DNA of 64,000 nucleotides from Topomyia yanbarensis (GCF_030247195.1 NC_080672.1:378858166-378922165); one strand, 5' to 3'. Counted from the stretch's first letter, positions 11,449 through 24,436 are shown. Notes: generated by a model from the letters alone, not told the origin. Made by a program: numbers and translations.

Positions 11449-11519
<71 letters not shown>
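11448..11519. repeat. Compound microsatellite (GATA)n(GA)n
   Basis: About five GATA units followed by a pure GA run of roughly 50 bp. On the minus strand it reads as an artificial Ser-Leu repeat, which is not a protein. Confidence 0.95.
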
Positions 11520-11521
<2 letters not shown>

Positions 11522-13685
11522 CAGGCATGAACGGGATTGATGTTTGCATAGGATCCTTCGGAGTGATGCTGTGTGGATCTGAAACTTTTGCTCTCCTGTG
11601 CTAGGTCACGTGTACCGTGTTCCTTCGAGCAACTGAAGCTGCCAAGATTCGTCCTGATTGCCTTTGTTGTGCTTGTCCATTTCCCTATATTATTATACAG
11701 TCGCACACAAATTGGTGCAATCGGATAAGGCTGAGCGAGACAGAGAGATTGTTTGATTAGGGACCAGATTGAATATTCAATCTAAGTGTCTGTAGTCCGT
11801 TCCTACGGCAAAAACTCCGGGAAGTTTTTCAACGATTGCGAATGGTAGTTATTTTATTTATTAATCTCTCTTCATTTCTTCACCATCACGAAAGAATCTA
11901 TATTTTGACCAGACAGAACATATTTTTCTTTGTCTGGTTCGCCGCTGATACTTACTTCTAATGTACCATGGCACCAAGCAAATCAATGAAGGTAACAAAA
12001 CTGATTAATCATTCAAAATCGATACCCAAGCACAATACGGTAAGAAGGGCACGGCGAGAAGGTTTGAAACATCCAGAGTTCATGTTTTAAGCATGGAACA
12101 AAAATGGCAGTTGAGAGAACCAGACATATGGATAATTATTATATTAAATAATTATCCCTTCATCCGTATGGAGTTAAAATAAACCACTCTGCATAGTTAT
12201 TACATTTGGGATTGTGTAGGTTATCAACTTGGAATAATTGATAGCCAATTGAATTTATTTTTCTAACCAATTCAAACGAATATAATCTTTCGGCAATCCT
12301 GCACCACTTGGTTTCTTTTCATATCAGAAACTTATTCAAATCCGGATTTTAAGATTTGGTAATTTTCCGGGAAAAATCTATATTTCGTTCCGGGACTTGA
12401 CCAGTTTTAGTTCGACTCGATTCTCGCCTATTCAGGACATTTGCAGGTTATTAGAACAAGACACTCTTTGATCGAGGCTCACCAAAGTAATTAGATTAAA
12501 ACCCTTGCCACAGTGTGTCACAATGGCGAAAATCTGTGGAAAACGACATGATAAAAACTTCAACAATCAAGACTGGCTCTAAAAGTGAAAACTTGTTCTC
12601 TTAAGCTGCCCTGACTCGTCTAGAGATCGGCATCATTATTGAATTAGTTTTCCATTTGGTATGCTCCTTTCTCGGGTGATGGCGTACCTTCTGTCCTAAC
12701 TGACGTCGGTTGGTACTGTGCTGTGCGGCATGGCAGAGAGACGAGGCTGTCTTTTGTCTTGACATGTTGCCCCCCGCACCCCTCCACACTATATTCTCTG
12801 TCCTGCCTTACGCTATTCGCTGCATGTACAGAGACGAGCCTGGCGACTAATTGTTGTATCTTCTCTTAATTTATCTAATTTTGTGTCTGTTTTCATTTGG
12901 GAAAACAATGATTGGGCATAAAGCACCGCCTCTCGATGGACTTCGTTAGGGCTGCTTAAGTGATATTTAATACCACCATTTTCTACTTCTTCCGTACTGG
13001 CGCGCTGGCACTGATGGGATTGTGAGACGTTCTTTGATGCTGTCGGTCGGTTTGTTTGCTTGTGGTTTGGTTTGCCAGTGTCGCTAAGTGTCTTGTTCTG
13101 CTACAGTGTGGCTTGTTGAGTAGGTGATTGATTTACGCTTTTAACGATTAAGATGAACAGCAGTAATTGGTAAACATTCTATTGATGGATTGACAGTAGC
13201 GAGTAGGTAGGGCATCTTTCAAATTACACTTAACAGTTGGAGTAGTTATGTTGCAACTTTCTTATTTCCAACTATTCAGCTAATTTCTACTACAGTTTTC
13301 AACCTAAGAATAAAACACGTCATGCATATTTTAAAAAAAAATCCGAACACTTCTCATTAGATCATATGATGGGTCATTGCGATTGATTTTAAGTTTTTCA
13401 CACATAATTGCAATATTGATTTTTTGTAGTACAGTCTACGATTTTTTACTCGCAGAAAGTTCGATTTTGGTCCAAATTCTAATCATTCTGCCGTAGTCAG
13501 AATGGTCCAAAAACCCAGTGCGTGTAAGTAAAATTGGCATAGTTGGAAAAGTGTTAATCAGTCTTATCGGAAATCCATGTTTCAGTATCATCTAACCTAG
13601 CTCACTTCGTTTCACTGAATCGTACGCTCTCTTGAAATCTACAAACAGTCCGTAAGTTGATTCATAATTTCTCGTAAGCTAAGGG
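11520..13685. other. Mostly unique sequence, probable host intron or intergenic
   Basis: No repeats shared with the rest of the window, no domain-bearing frame, balanced base composition and T-rich runs. A 62-codon minus frame at 12789-12601 is basic but unrecognised. If the octapeptide gene at 24437-24858 continues leftward, this would be part of its intron. Confidence 0.35.
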
Positions 13686-13689
13686 TTGA

Positions 13690-14225
13690 TGCCCCTGCAT
13701 GTATATAGGGTATTAAAGCGGCTTTCTAGGCCGGTCTCTTCGCCACTTTCTCTGCAGTTCGAAGAGTATACTCGTAACCACTATGTTGACAGCATCCCAA
13801 ATATGCTCGCCGTGGCACATCTCTTCGACGATATTGTCAACTGTCAGTGTCAGTGCCCTGACAAAAACTTTTCCATGCTTCCTATGCACCCAAGCTGGAG
13901 TGAGTCGGTGGGTCCACCTTCCTTTCTCCGCGTTGTCACACTCTTGATCCTTAAGTCCTCTCTGACCAGTCTCCTTGCATTTCGTGTATTCCTCCGATGG
14001 TAGCATTACATGTCCCCAGCCAGAGTGATGCAGATGGGAATTATCCCCGCAATGACGCATACTACCTCCAACGATATCGTTCTGTACGCACTCGCGACAA
14101 AAACAACCACTAGGCGAAATGTGCTTGTCAACTTCGTCAGGTTCCTCTTTGAGTTCAGTGCAGCAACCCAGGTCGGTACGCCATACCTCAGTATTGAGAA
14201 TAAGCCACCCAGACATAGTCAACAT
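13690..14225 (-). pseudogene. R1-like LINE C-terminal fragment, internally deleted
   Basis: Minus-strand frame of about 170 codons. It contains NAEKGRWTHRLTP, similar to the GRWTHRLIP block that follows the reverse transcriptase in R1-clade elements, and ends with a VEEMCxxxxxWDAVN...LQRKWR tail like the extreme C-terminus of mosquito R1-type ORF2. The zinc-knuckle segment that normally lies between these blocks is absent, so the copy has an internal deletion. The upstream part (PSGCFCRECVQ and so on) is probably out of frame. No RT domain is nearby, so it is a short dead fragment. Confidence 0.5.
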
Positions 14226-14327
14226 GGCTGTAGTAATTTGACAGCCCGTATACTGTATTATAGATGATATAGAACCAACCTAAGGCATAAATGTCAAATT
14301 TGAAAGCATGTAAATTTCAATTGGTGG

Positions 14328-15662
14328 TCATTTTCCGCAAAGTTTTTGCAACGAGGCGTCCATTTTCCGGATACAATCAATTCCGGATCCTGTTAGTCAA
14401 CTGCTTCGTATCCTTGGCCCGCCAATTATTTTTATACACTAGGACACTGAGGGAGCCGAAAAAATCCTCAGTGGGACGGCACTGGAGTAAGTGGGTCGGG
14501 TTCCTTTCTTTCGGCACGTACGGTATCTATTTCTGCTCAAGATACTCCAGCGTCTTCTTGGCGTAATGGGAAGACGCTTTGTCCGGCCAGAAGATGTACT
14601 TGGTGCTGCTTTAAGAACGGCAGAAGAATTTTCTCAAGACACTCCTCCTGGTACACTTGTTGATTGATGGCCAGACCGCTCGGCTTGAACCACGGCTTTG
14701 AAATCCCCGATATGGCGATGTACAGCATAACTTTTTTTTTTTCAAATTTATGCTTAAACTTATATTTTACTTCGAGGGGTGTGGAATAGTAGCTGTCATT
14801 TCCTGGAATGTGGATCTTTGAGAGCGGAAAGTAACTTTCGTCGTGTAGTATGAAAGACGTCCCGCGGTAGTTCTTCGTCATCCACTGGCCCTGAGATGTC
14901 ACGATCGCTATCTGCTCGTCCGTGTACTCGATTCCGATTTAAGGTCCGAGATTTCTTCTGACCAGGCATTGCATTTATCGCTCATATGAGTAAATGCGCC
15001 CGGATAGTTTGCTACTGCGACAATAAAAACTCACATTTTCACATGAAAAGTTATTGGCACTCACATAACTTCTCTGGATAAATACAACGTGTTATTTCTC
15101 CGGATAAATAAAACAGCCGTAGAATGAGTGAATGAGTTTATCACGGTATCCTTTTTGCGTTCCCTGCTTTGCTGTCGTTATTCCAAAACACGATAAAACA
15201 AGTCTATCATACTTTGCCGCTTTTCTTTGTAATTAAGTGTATTTTTTGAAGTTTTTTTGATTTCCACGAAATTAAAATTTTATCAGCTTTTCCGGTGAGA
15301 AGGAAAAAGTCAAATAAATTTTATCCGGAAAATCATTCTCACGCTATTTGTGGAGACGGAGAATTTTGCGACTCATCTTATCTCGGAAAAGTTGGTCATC
15401 GGATAAGCTACTTCTCGCGTAAGTGAGAGAGAATTACAATCCCTGCTTCCGACAGATGATGTCGTCCATCTTGTGGATTCGGTGAATCAAGGTATGGGAG
15501 CAGTGACAGTTTCGGCCGTCGTCACGCAAACTCGTTCCGTCCTGTACTCACGGTCACGTTTTCGTCTCGAAAGTAGTCTACTGTAAACTTTTTTCCACAA
15601 TGACCATGCGTTTCGTAAAACCGTACAATACACTCGCGGAGTGCTTGCTGTTTCGACGCCAT
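14328..15662 (-). pseudogene. Tc1/mariner transposase pseudogene, DD37E type
   Basis: A transposase acts by cut-and-paste at TA sites. The N-terminus starts at ATG 15662 (MASKQQALRE...VRFYETH...GKKFTVDYF), typical of the helix-turn-helix region of this mosquito group. The catalytic region resumes near 14968 with YTDEQIAIVTSQ, then ILHDESYFPLSK (first acidic residue in DES). After a frameshift near 14610 comes YIFWPDKASSHYAKKTLEYL, an in-frame stop, then IPYVPKERNP and RPTEDFF. Counting from the D of WPD to the E of PTED gives 37 intervening residues, the DD37E signature. The frame ends at 14328. Frameshifts, a stop and an insertion between 14975 and 15435 make it inactive. Terminal inverted repeats were not identified. 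Confidence 0.85.
14975..15435. mobile_element. Probable insertion inside the mariner pseudogene
   Basis: This segment separates the transposase N-terminal region from the part coding for YTDEQIAIV and has no transposase similarity. It is rich in GGATAA/TTATCC motifs. Its ends are weakly related in inverse orientation (AGTAAATGCGCCCGGATAG on the left; CGGATAAGCTACTTCTCGCG on the right), suggesting a small inverted-repeat element. Boundaries are approximate and no target duplication is certain. Confidence 0.4.
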
Positions 15663-15719
15663 CTTCGATTGAACTGACAGCACCCGAGCGAAAAGAAACA
15701 TGCCACCCATTTCTAGGGC

Positions 15720-16260
15720 GTCCAGAGAGTAATCCTTTTGGAGAGAAGCAATCTACGCTCTTTACTTCAAGTACAGAAAGGTATTGAAATCATTCTCATT
15801 ATTAAACACCCGTGATTTAAACATTAACGGAATTTAGCTCGAATATGATATAACTAATGTTTAACAACAAATACGTTCAGTAAGGCTCAAAAAGATGCGT
15901 CGTCCTTCGTAGCAGGTGCGTTGCTTTTGCTGCCTAGGCTATATGGCATATGCCCGAATGCAATAAAAGACGAGGTGAATAAAGAATAAACCTACAGCCT
16001 TTCATATGCATTATATCTGCCTTATATTTGCTCTATAATAGCACTTAATGTACATGTAAAGAATACATGCGGTAAAGATCTTTGTACGTATATAGAGCTG
16101 GTGATAATGTGTTAATGCTGTGCCTGTTTTCATATATGATGATAATATAGTGTTTGATTGCACTGTAAATGCTTAAATGGGGTTTAATGCAACATTAGTG
16201 CAAATGTATAGGCAATATTATGCAATGGCTTGATTTGATTATGGTTGCTTGAGTCAGACA
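15720..16260. other. No recognised feature
   Basis: AT-rich sequence with repeated ATAT-type runs and no supportable gene or repeat. Confidence 0.3.
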
Positions 16261-16261
16261 A

Positions 16262-16445
16262 GGAAATTGACTTTTACAAAGTAATTCATCCATAAGTCGC
16301 CCATTGCTTCCTAAACCTATGTGTATTGACAAGCCATTTATTAGGAAAACAAAGTCTCTTGTGGAAAAAATGTTTTGAGCTAAAACCGATTTAAGATCTG
16401 ATGATTAGTAAAAATCAATTTTTCTGGTGCCACCGCTGCTGGAAA
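16262..16445. repeat. Fragment of foldback family F (left arm)
   Basis: Parallels 41240-41460: AAGTCGCCCATTGCTTC, ACAAAGTCTC, AAACCGATTTAAGATCTGA, and TTTTTCTGGTGCCACCGCTG have counterparts in the same order. One arm only. Confidence 0.5.
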
Positions 16446-17221
16446 TCGAATTAGAAGAAAAATTTATAACTTTCTCTTATTGTGTCTAAAACATTGATCT
16501 GAGCTGGATGGTGTTCACACGAGTTTTGAAGAATATAATGAGACTTCTTTTGGAATTGACGACCATATTCAAAATATCACTGTCGAGATATTGTAAAAAC
16601 AAACGTTTTAACTAGAAGATATATAAAGTTGGTTTCTTCGGCAAAGTTTTAGAAGAATTAAAATATAGCAAAGTTCTTTGTCAATTCTGTCTTTTTACCA
16701 CTATGAATTTGACTGTTGGTATTCACCGTAAAATAACTTTTTTTTATAGAAACGCATTTGAAAATTCCTCGTCACATGCTTAATTTTCAATATGTAGCGA
16801 TAAAAATTTAGAAAAATCGTTCTAGACTCGCTTATGTCCTGAAATGCCAAAGAGTTTGCTGATCAGTATTGTTTGCGAACGCTGTATTTCTCACTTATTC
16901 GGTCTGCTCTCGAAAGTTTCGTGAATTGACATTGACAGGATTGAAGCCGTACAAGTGTTCGCTATCATTTGCCCCAAATGGGAATTCAAAGCCAACTTTT
17001 AGAAATATAATATCACAGAATTTTTGAAGCATGACTTCCAGCGCCTCGAGTATGATCAGAATGAACCCATTATTATTTTTACTTTCTTTAAAGAATAGGA
17101 TTTAAAATGTTATTTGCTTGTGCAATGCGAAATGAACTTTGTAAACATGTTTGTAAAGAATGTAAAAAAATCATCAAGTGGGTTTTACTCTTCCATGACC
17201 TATTGAACAACTTTAATGTTG
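16446..17221. repeat. AT-rich sequence, partly dispersed repeat
   Basis: Contains a CTTCGGCAAAGTTTTAGAAG motif near 16639 and other phrases typical of the quasi-periodic family discussed in the findings. No coding frame is recognised. Confidence 0.3.
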
Positions 17222-17470
17222 GAATTTACATTTCGAATTCGACTCATAAGAAATCGACACCAATTTAGTGATTGGACTAAACTAGTGCGGGACTAACGCT
17301 AACTCCAAAAACGAAAACACTATTTGTGTTACCGAGCAAACGTGATGTCCCCCAATACGAGATTCTGATGAGAACTGTAGGTTTTGTGCACGTAAACGCA
17401 AACGCACAAATAGTTTTCACCTAAATTTTTCTCCAATAAAGAGAAATATAGCATAGAATTTTAATGAAGC
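17222..17470. repeat. Degenerate copy of family M
   Basis: ATTCGACTCATAAGAAATC, AGTGATTGGACTAAACTAG, GAGATTCTGATGAGAACTG and GAAATATAGCATAG correspond to parts of the element at 1900-2340 and its flanks. Strongly decayed. Confidence 0.45.
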
Positions 17471-18171
17471 CACGATTAATGCACAGTTCAATATTTACCC
17501 TAAAATGCTTTTTCATAATTTCTCCCCTTGTTATTTATAGTACCAGTGCTAAATTATATTATATTCTACTCCTAGCAATGACTGTAGTGTTGGTCGTTAA
17601 TATATATTATTTGGATCTTTATAATCTGTTTTTGTTGGAAATGGTGAGGAGATTTTATGCCTGTTGGAAAGCGAGATAGAAATAAGCTCCCCTACTCTAA
17701 AATAAATATAAAAAACTAAGGTTGTGTAGCGACGGAATTTCAAATCGAACAGAGCACCATCCACACGTATTAGTTTTCTGAAGAATTCTAGGAGGTCACA
17801 ATCATAAAAAAAGGTAAAAATGTATTATTTTAAACGTACACATACGAAACGTGGTGACCACACTGTATTTTTTAAATAGTCAGGATCAGCTTAGCTTAAA
17901 ATTTATTTTTGTAGCACGACAGAGTTCCGATTCGAACAATTAATATCAACACAGCCTAGTCCTTGTAATCCATATATTCACAAAATAAGTATAAAAATGC
18001 TTTGTTTCATATGCTAGTATCACACATTGAAAGAAGTTTGAACTAAAACCACTACACGCAAATTCGCTAGGAATTTCAAGTTTTCTTTAAAACTAAACAG
18101 CTTAATCTTGTTATATCTTTGGGAAACTTTTCGTACTTTGTGTCCTCCTTTTTGTTGAAAAACACCTATTA

Positions 18172-19078
18172 GGGTGGTTTTAATTTTACGAACACACATA
18201 AACTTTTAATCATCCCAGATAGCGCCATACTACTTTCAGTAAAGTTGTAGTACGAGTTTTGGAAAAGTTTCCTAAAGACATGTTCTATCTGTCATACTTT
18301 TCACTCCACAAGAAATTAAAAATCGAAGTTTAGAGTGTTTCTTAGTGTTTTTTTGGAAAAACGGTATCTTTCCAATATTGATTTAATACTAAAATAGTCA
18401 TCATACAACTTTAAGATTGTTTTAAGGCGAACAATTTGTTTCATGTTACCATGTATCTAATTATTATCGATGAAAAGTTATGAATATGCTTTCGTTAAAA
18501 TGGTGTTTTTGAAATTCCAATATTACTGATTGGGGCAAATGAAAGATGATTACTTTATAACATATAAGGACATGATTCGAGGAATAATTGAACAACAATG
18601 GAGATTACGGTATTTTTTAAACTTAAAAAAAATGATTTCAAACAATTAATTTTTAAACCATAAGTATTTATATCTTTCTAGTGCTAGAAGCTAGAGTTCT
18701 TATGTGTTAGAAGAAAACGTTCGTCTTCAAAAACTCTGTAAAAAATAAAAACTGTTAAAAAATTTTTTTTAAAATGAATGAAAAACTGCCGTAGTTGGTG
18801 TATATGAACAAATTGTGGGCCCTAAAATAATCAAATTGTCCAAAGGCTACTTTGGCTTAAAATAAAAACTACAAAAGTAACAATAAACAAAACCGTCTTC
18901 AACCCTTAAGCTTACATTTGAATTTCTCGTACAGTAGAGAGTATAAAAGATACAGCTTGCGCGTCTTCGGCAAATTTGTTAAAAATATGTAGTTCTACAA
19001 CTTCATTGAGGACAGTTAAGCTCTATCTGGAACCGTTTAAAAATTTAATTTTAAATCTTACTAATATGAGAACCACCC
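18172..19078. mobile_element. 907-bp TA-flanked inverted-repeat element
   Basis: Starts GGGTGGTTTTAATTTTACG after TA (18170-18171) and ends TACTAATATGAGAACCACCC before TA (19079-19080), giving imperfect terminal inverted repeats of about 20 bp and a TA target duplication. It is homologous to much of 26440-27960. No transposase frame is present, so it is a nonautonomous Tc1/mariner-like element. Confidence 0.7.
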
Positions 19079-19261
19079 TAGCTTCTTCTTTCTGTTTTTT
19101 ATAAAACAAATAAATCTCAGATTTGAGCAAGAGTAATACATTACAAGCGATTTTTTAGTTTCCTTTAGAGTGGGATGTGCCAAATTTACTTTTAAGAGTT
19201 TGTTTATTTTAAATACAATTTTTGTGAAACTAGTTGGCAATTATTTCAAATTATTTTAAGC

Positions 19262-22200
19262 TAAAATTCGCAACATACCTGATCCTCACGGTAGCGATCA
19301 TTTGCCAATCGTTTCAATTAACAGTGAATTAGGCCTTACGAATTCAATCAATGTTCCTTATGACTTAACACGAAATATTGATTGGAAAACATACGATACA
19401 TTAATTTCCACTTCTCTTGCTTCGACAGAAGAGCTACCCCCTACCGAAGAATATGAATTCCTAGCGGGTTTAATTATTGAAGCAGCAGAACAAGCCCAAA
19501 CGAAATGCAATCCTGGAATGACAATAAATAGACGGCCCCCTAATCCTTGGTGGGACAAAGAGTGCTCTGATGCATATGAAGCTAAACAAGTTGCCTACAA
19601 AGAAATTATGAAACAGAAAGGGGGTATACGCGAGAACTTTGAAAATTATTTCATTTTGCAAAACAAATTTGACAGTATACGTCGTCCCAAAAAGTCTAGT
19701 TATTGGAGACGCTTCGTTGATGGCTTGTCAAGAAAAACATCAATGAGTACTCTTTGGAACACAGCCAGAAGAATGAGGAATCGAAACGTAACTAATGAAA
19801 GCGAAGATTTTTCGAATCGTTGGATATTTAATTTTGCCAAGAAAATCTGTCCAGATTCTGCTCCTGCGCAGAAAATCATTCGCGATGCTCCCACAAGTAA
19901 CGATTTCATAGATTCGCCTTTGACAATGATGGAATTTTCAATTGCACTCCTCTCACGCAACAATAATGCTCCGGGACTAGACAGAATTAAATTCAACTTG
20001 GTGAAGAATCTGCCTGACCTAGCAAAAAGACGCTTGTTGAATTTATTCAATAAGTTTCTTGAGCAGAATATTGTCCCTCGTGACTGGAGACAAGTGAGAG
20101 TTATCACCATTCCAAAACCGGGAAAACCAGCATCCGATCATAACTCGTATCGACCGATTGCAATGCTATCCTGCATCAGGAAATTGTTGGAAAAAATTAT
20201 CCTACGACGTCTCGACAATTGGGTTGAGGCGAACGGCTTGCTCTCAGGTACCCAGTTTGGTTTTCGGAGAGGAAAGGGAACGAATGATTGCCTGGCGCTA
20301 CTTTCGTCAGAAATCCAACTCGCTTACGCAAAAAAAGAACAAATGGCGTCTGTGTTCTTAGACATAAAAGGAGCATTCGACTCAGTCTCCATTGATGTTC
20401 TCTCGGAGAAGCTACATCAATGTGGTCTTTCACCGATATTAAATAATTATTTATACAATTTATTGTCAGTAAAGCACATGCATTTTTCATCTGGCGATTT
20501 GGCGACACTCAGAATAAGTTACATGGGCCTCCCACAAGGCTCTTGTCTAAGCCCCCTTCTCTATAATTTTTACGTGAATGACATTGATAATTGTATTGTC
20601 AGCCCATGCACTCTAAGACAACTTGCAGATGATGGGGTGGTTTCTGCCACAGGACCAAAAGCTATAAATTTACAACAACTATTGCAAGATAGCTTGGATA
20701 ATTTATCAATTTGGGCTTTAAAGCTGGGCATCGATTTCTCTACCGAGAAAACAGAGTTGGTCGTTTTCTCAAGGAAGCGTAATCCAGCTCAGCTTCAGCT
20801 TCAGTTGGTTGGTAGAACGATAGCCCAAGTCCTGGCTTTTAAATACCTTGGAATTTGGTTCGATTCTAAAGGCACATGGGGAGGCCACATTAGGTATCTA
20901 CTAACGAAATGCCAACAACGGATAAATTTTCTGCGAACAATAACTGGATCATGGTGGGGTTCTCATCCAAGTGACATGATTAGATTGTATCAAACAACAA
21001 TACTTTCAGTAATGGAATATGGGTGCATCTGTTTCCGTTCAGCTGCGAACACTCACATTATTAAACTGGAACGGATGCAGTATCGTTGTTTACGAATCGC
21101 CTTAGGTTGCATGCAGTCGACCCATACGATGAGTCTTGAAGTACTAGCGGGAGTTCTTCCTTTAAAAGACAGATTCTGGGATCTCTCCTCTCGTTTACTT
21201 ATTAGATGTGAGGTTATGAACCCACTGGTAATTGAAAATTTTGAAAGACTTGTCGAGCTTCAACCACAAACCAGATTCATGACAGTGTATTTCAATCATA
21301 TGTCACAAGAAATAACGCCTGCTAGTTATGCTCCCACATACGTCAATATACTAGATATTCCTGAATCCACTTTATTCTTCGACACGTCCATACAAGCAGA
21401 GATTCGTGGAATTCCGGATCATCTACGCTCGCGGGAGATCCCTAAAATATTCACAAGTAAATATCAACACATAGACTGCCTTAAAATGTTTTACACTGAT
21501 GGGTCACGAATCAGTGAGGCCACTGGTTTCGGTATTTTCAACAATATTTTTCAATTTCTCCCAAACTTGCAGAACCCGCTTCTGTTTATATAGCGGAACT
21601 AGCAGCAGTTCACTATAGTTTTCAAATAATTAATACTTTACCCCCGAACCATTACTTTATCCTCACTGATAGTCTCAGCACAATTGCAGCTCTACGCTCA
21701 AAGAGGATTGATAATCACGATTCATTCTTTTTGGGGAAGATACGAGAATCTCTGAGTAACCTGACAAGAAAATGTTATAAATTTACCCTAGTGTGGCTCC
21801 CCGCCCATTGCTCTATTGCGGGCAATGAGAAAGCTGATAATTTAGCCAAGATTAGTGCACTAGATGGTGAAATATATGAAAGACCCATCGCTTCCAATGA
21901 ATTTTATAGCGCTTCTCGACAGAGGACACTTGCTAGTTGGCAAACATCTTGGGACAATGGAGATATGGGACGATGGCTACACTCAATTATCCCTAAAGTA
22001 TCAACGAAGGCATGGTTCAAAGGATTGGATGTTCATCCGTGTGATGTCTAGGCTCATGTCCAATCATTATACTTTAGATGCGCATCTCCGTCGTATTGGG
22101 CTCGCTGAAGGTAATCATTGTGCTTGTGGAGAGGGTTACCACGACATTGAGCATGTTGTTTGGTCCTGCACTGAATATCGTGAAGCCAGATCACAATTAG

Positions 22201-22325
22201 TAGATTCTTTACAAGTCCGAAGAAGACCAATCCATGTTCCTGTTAGAGACATCCTGGCGTATCGCGATCCTCTATACATGGAACTTATCTATCATTTTCT
22301 AAAAGCAGCGTCAGTCAAAATTTAA
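19262..22325 (+). pseudogene. LINE ORF2: endonuclease end, RT, RNase H, zinc knuckle
   Basis: The main uninterrupted frame runs to 21593 (763 codons from 19302). Reverse transcriptase motifs: NNNAPGLDRI (about 19960), IPKPGKPASDHNSYRPIAM (about 20110), FLDIKGAFDSV with the first catalytic Asp (about 20360), MGLPQGSCLSPLLY (about 20525), and LADDG (about 20625) where most relatives have Y/FADD. RNase H follows with FYTDGS (about 21490), then a frameshift near 21560-21590, AELAAVHYSF, ILTDSLST and LPAHCSIAGNEKAD, so its acidic residues and His are present. A second frameshift near 22030-22050 leads to a CACGEGYHDIEHVVWSC knuckle and a stop at 22325. There is no ATG at 19302, where the codon is TTG within the endonuclease motif. 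Two frameshifts and loss of the 5' end make it dead but fairly young. The RNase H excludes the Jockey clade. Confidence 0.85.
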
Positions 22326-22640
22326 TTAAATGCATCTCCTCATACTCTCATTCAAGGCTAATCATTCACCAATTAAAGTGTCCTAGAATATTCAGTTTTT
22401 AAATTTAGACAATGACAGAAAAAAAGTAAATAAATACACCCGAAAATACTAGATCATTATGAAATACAACAATGTAAGGAAAAAAGCAACAATAAAGTGA
22501 TTTCAGTGTTAGTTTTAGACAAATTACTAGTATAGTTAAAATTAGTCTTAAGGATTTTTGTAACGTGCTATGTAAAAAAAGAAACTGGCGTAAAAAGCTT
22601 TTGCAAATGCCGTGTCAAATAAACGTATGGAATTTTTTTT
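19262..22640 (+). mobile_element. 5'-truncated LINE with RNase H (I/LOA/R1 group)
   Basis: The body of a non-LTR retrotransposon. It begins inside the last endonuclease motif (GSDHLPI, near 19290) and ends after an AATAAA-containing 3' UTR (CAAATAAACGTATGGAA, near 22615-22635) followed by a T-run. ORF1 and most of the endonuclease are missing, as expected from incomplete target-primed reverse transcription. No target duplication was identified. Confidence 0.85.
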
Positions 22641-24436
22641 TTATTGTTCAATATTCCAACGTGTTAAAATGGATGAAACTTTTTGTATATTGATAAAGCA
22701 CTGAAATAAACAATTTTGGTGGTTTTAAAGGTTTTCAGAATCTTTTATTCTAGTTGGACACAAATTATACGAATTTTGGTTACTTGAATTTCACAGTACA
22801 TTGAAATACTTTGTATAATACCAATTAACATCTATTTAACAATGTGTACCTTTCCAGAATTAGTTTAAACAAACATTTGAATGAAAAACATTGACATCAA
22901 TAACTTAATGTGGGTGAACATGCAGGTTATCAAAGTCACCCCGGAATACAAAAACGGACTTCAACTTGAAATCGTTTTTGGAAAAATAGCTGTAAGCGGA
23001 CAATTTTAAGTAAAACCATCCAATCTTGTTCTCCATACATCAGTACATGGGTTAAAAATACTAAGCTTTAAAAAAATGTGTTGCGTCTAAAATTATGTAA
23101 TCATTACTTCGAAAAGTGATCAATGTCACCCCGGTTTACGGTATAACAAAATCCAGCAAAATATTACACTCCAGACCATTATGCATCGGGGAAAAAACCA
23201 GCTTTGAGTTGCAACTCATTTAGTAGGTAGACGCAATATTTTGCTTTTGCAAGTGACAAAGTGGCGTACCGGTAGATGTGGTGGTTTTCTCTGTTATAGT
23301 AGCAGCGACTGTTAGCTTCTGAACTGAGTAAAATGAGAAGCCAAGGATTGTAATCAGAACCCAAAAATATTGTTATCCCCGGGTGAACTTGAAAGCGGGA
23401 CGATATTCAATCCATAATTAGCCTTGTTCTTCTAATCTGTTTCCCACATTGTAAGGTGTTCAGAAACATGTTTAAAATACCTTCACATATACGCTAACGT
23501 CACCTATTGGCAGAAATCAAACAGCTATTATTCGCATGATCATAACAGTTTGAAAAATTTGAACATAGATAGAACATGGTGCAATACACAATATATACAA
23601 GCGCCACGTAATGACAGAATCTAAACTTTTCAGGGTTGTTGCAATAATTTTGGAAGCGTTTCCATACATTTGACGGGCAGTGTATAATTTAAATAGTTGT
23701 TTCATATATGATAGCAGTAGGCGGGACTATGCTGCAAATTCAATCATTTTGGAATAACTTCACTAAATGCAGAAATAAGCAAGAAAGCTTTTCTATTGTC
23801 CTTTTTCAATATGACTATTTGAAGCAAAATTTTGTTGTATTGGAACTACTTTAATGAAAAGAAAAGTTGACTCTCAACGTATGATTTCAAGAATAAAGTT
23901 TTATAACTTTTTGCGACATAAATTCATCCAAAATTTCTTGAAAATATCTTATTCAATCCGTTTACTAAAAACAATAAATTTTGAGATAACACCAACACGT
24001 CGCAAAGTATATTTTGAAGATTTCATGTGAAAAATTAATTCAGCCTCTCAAAGTTACTTAAAATTTTCTTATCTTATCTTACGCCAAACACACGCATATA
24101 TTTAAAGTGCATTTTCATATTGCTCTTTAAATTAAAGTTAGAAGAAAAGACAAGAGTAATGTTTTCAACATCACTTGATATTCACACCAGATATTATTTT
24201 TGTAGGCAAGGTAAGTATTTAGATAAGACTAACGATTAAAGCTTGTTACAGTGACAAAGTTATAGGCGAAACCAAGTGCAATCGAAGTTAATGCTGTTCA
24301 ATAACATAAGTAAACTTTTTCGTCCCGAATAATTCAATCAATTCCCCTATCACCAATCACGAACTACTCGTGCCCCAGCCCAATTCGTTAGTGCACCGCA
24401 AAACAAAGCCGACAAAGGGTATCATTAGTATCCTAC
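22641..24436. other. Noncoding; possible intron of the octapeptide gene
   Basis: AT-rich with no domain-bearing frame. The phrase AAAGTCACCCCGGAATACAA near 22937 and AATGTCACCCCGGTTTACGG near 23113 are direct repeats of about 12 bp core, hinting at a small repeat. Small frames on either strand look like chance. Confidence 0.4.

Noticed and set aside
11389..11706. 105-codon minus frame with a Ser-Leu run
   Set aside because: It is a translation of the GA microsatellite plus flanks.
19302..21593. 763-residue frame as a host gene
   Set aside because: It is LINE ORF2 with RT and RNase H, lacks an ATG at its start and has frameshifts at the 3' part.
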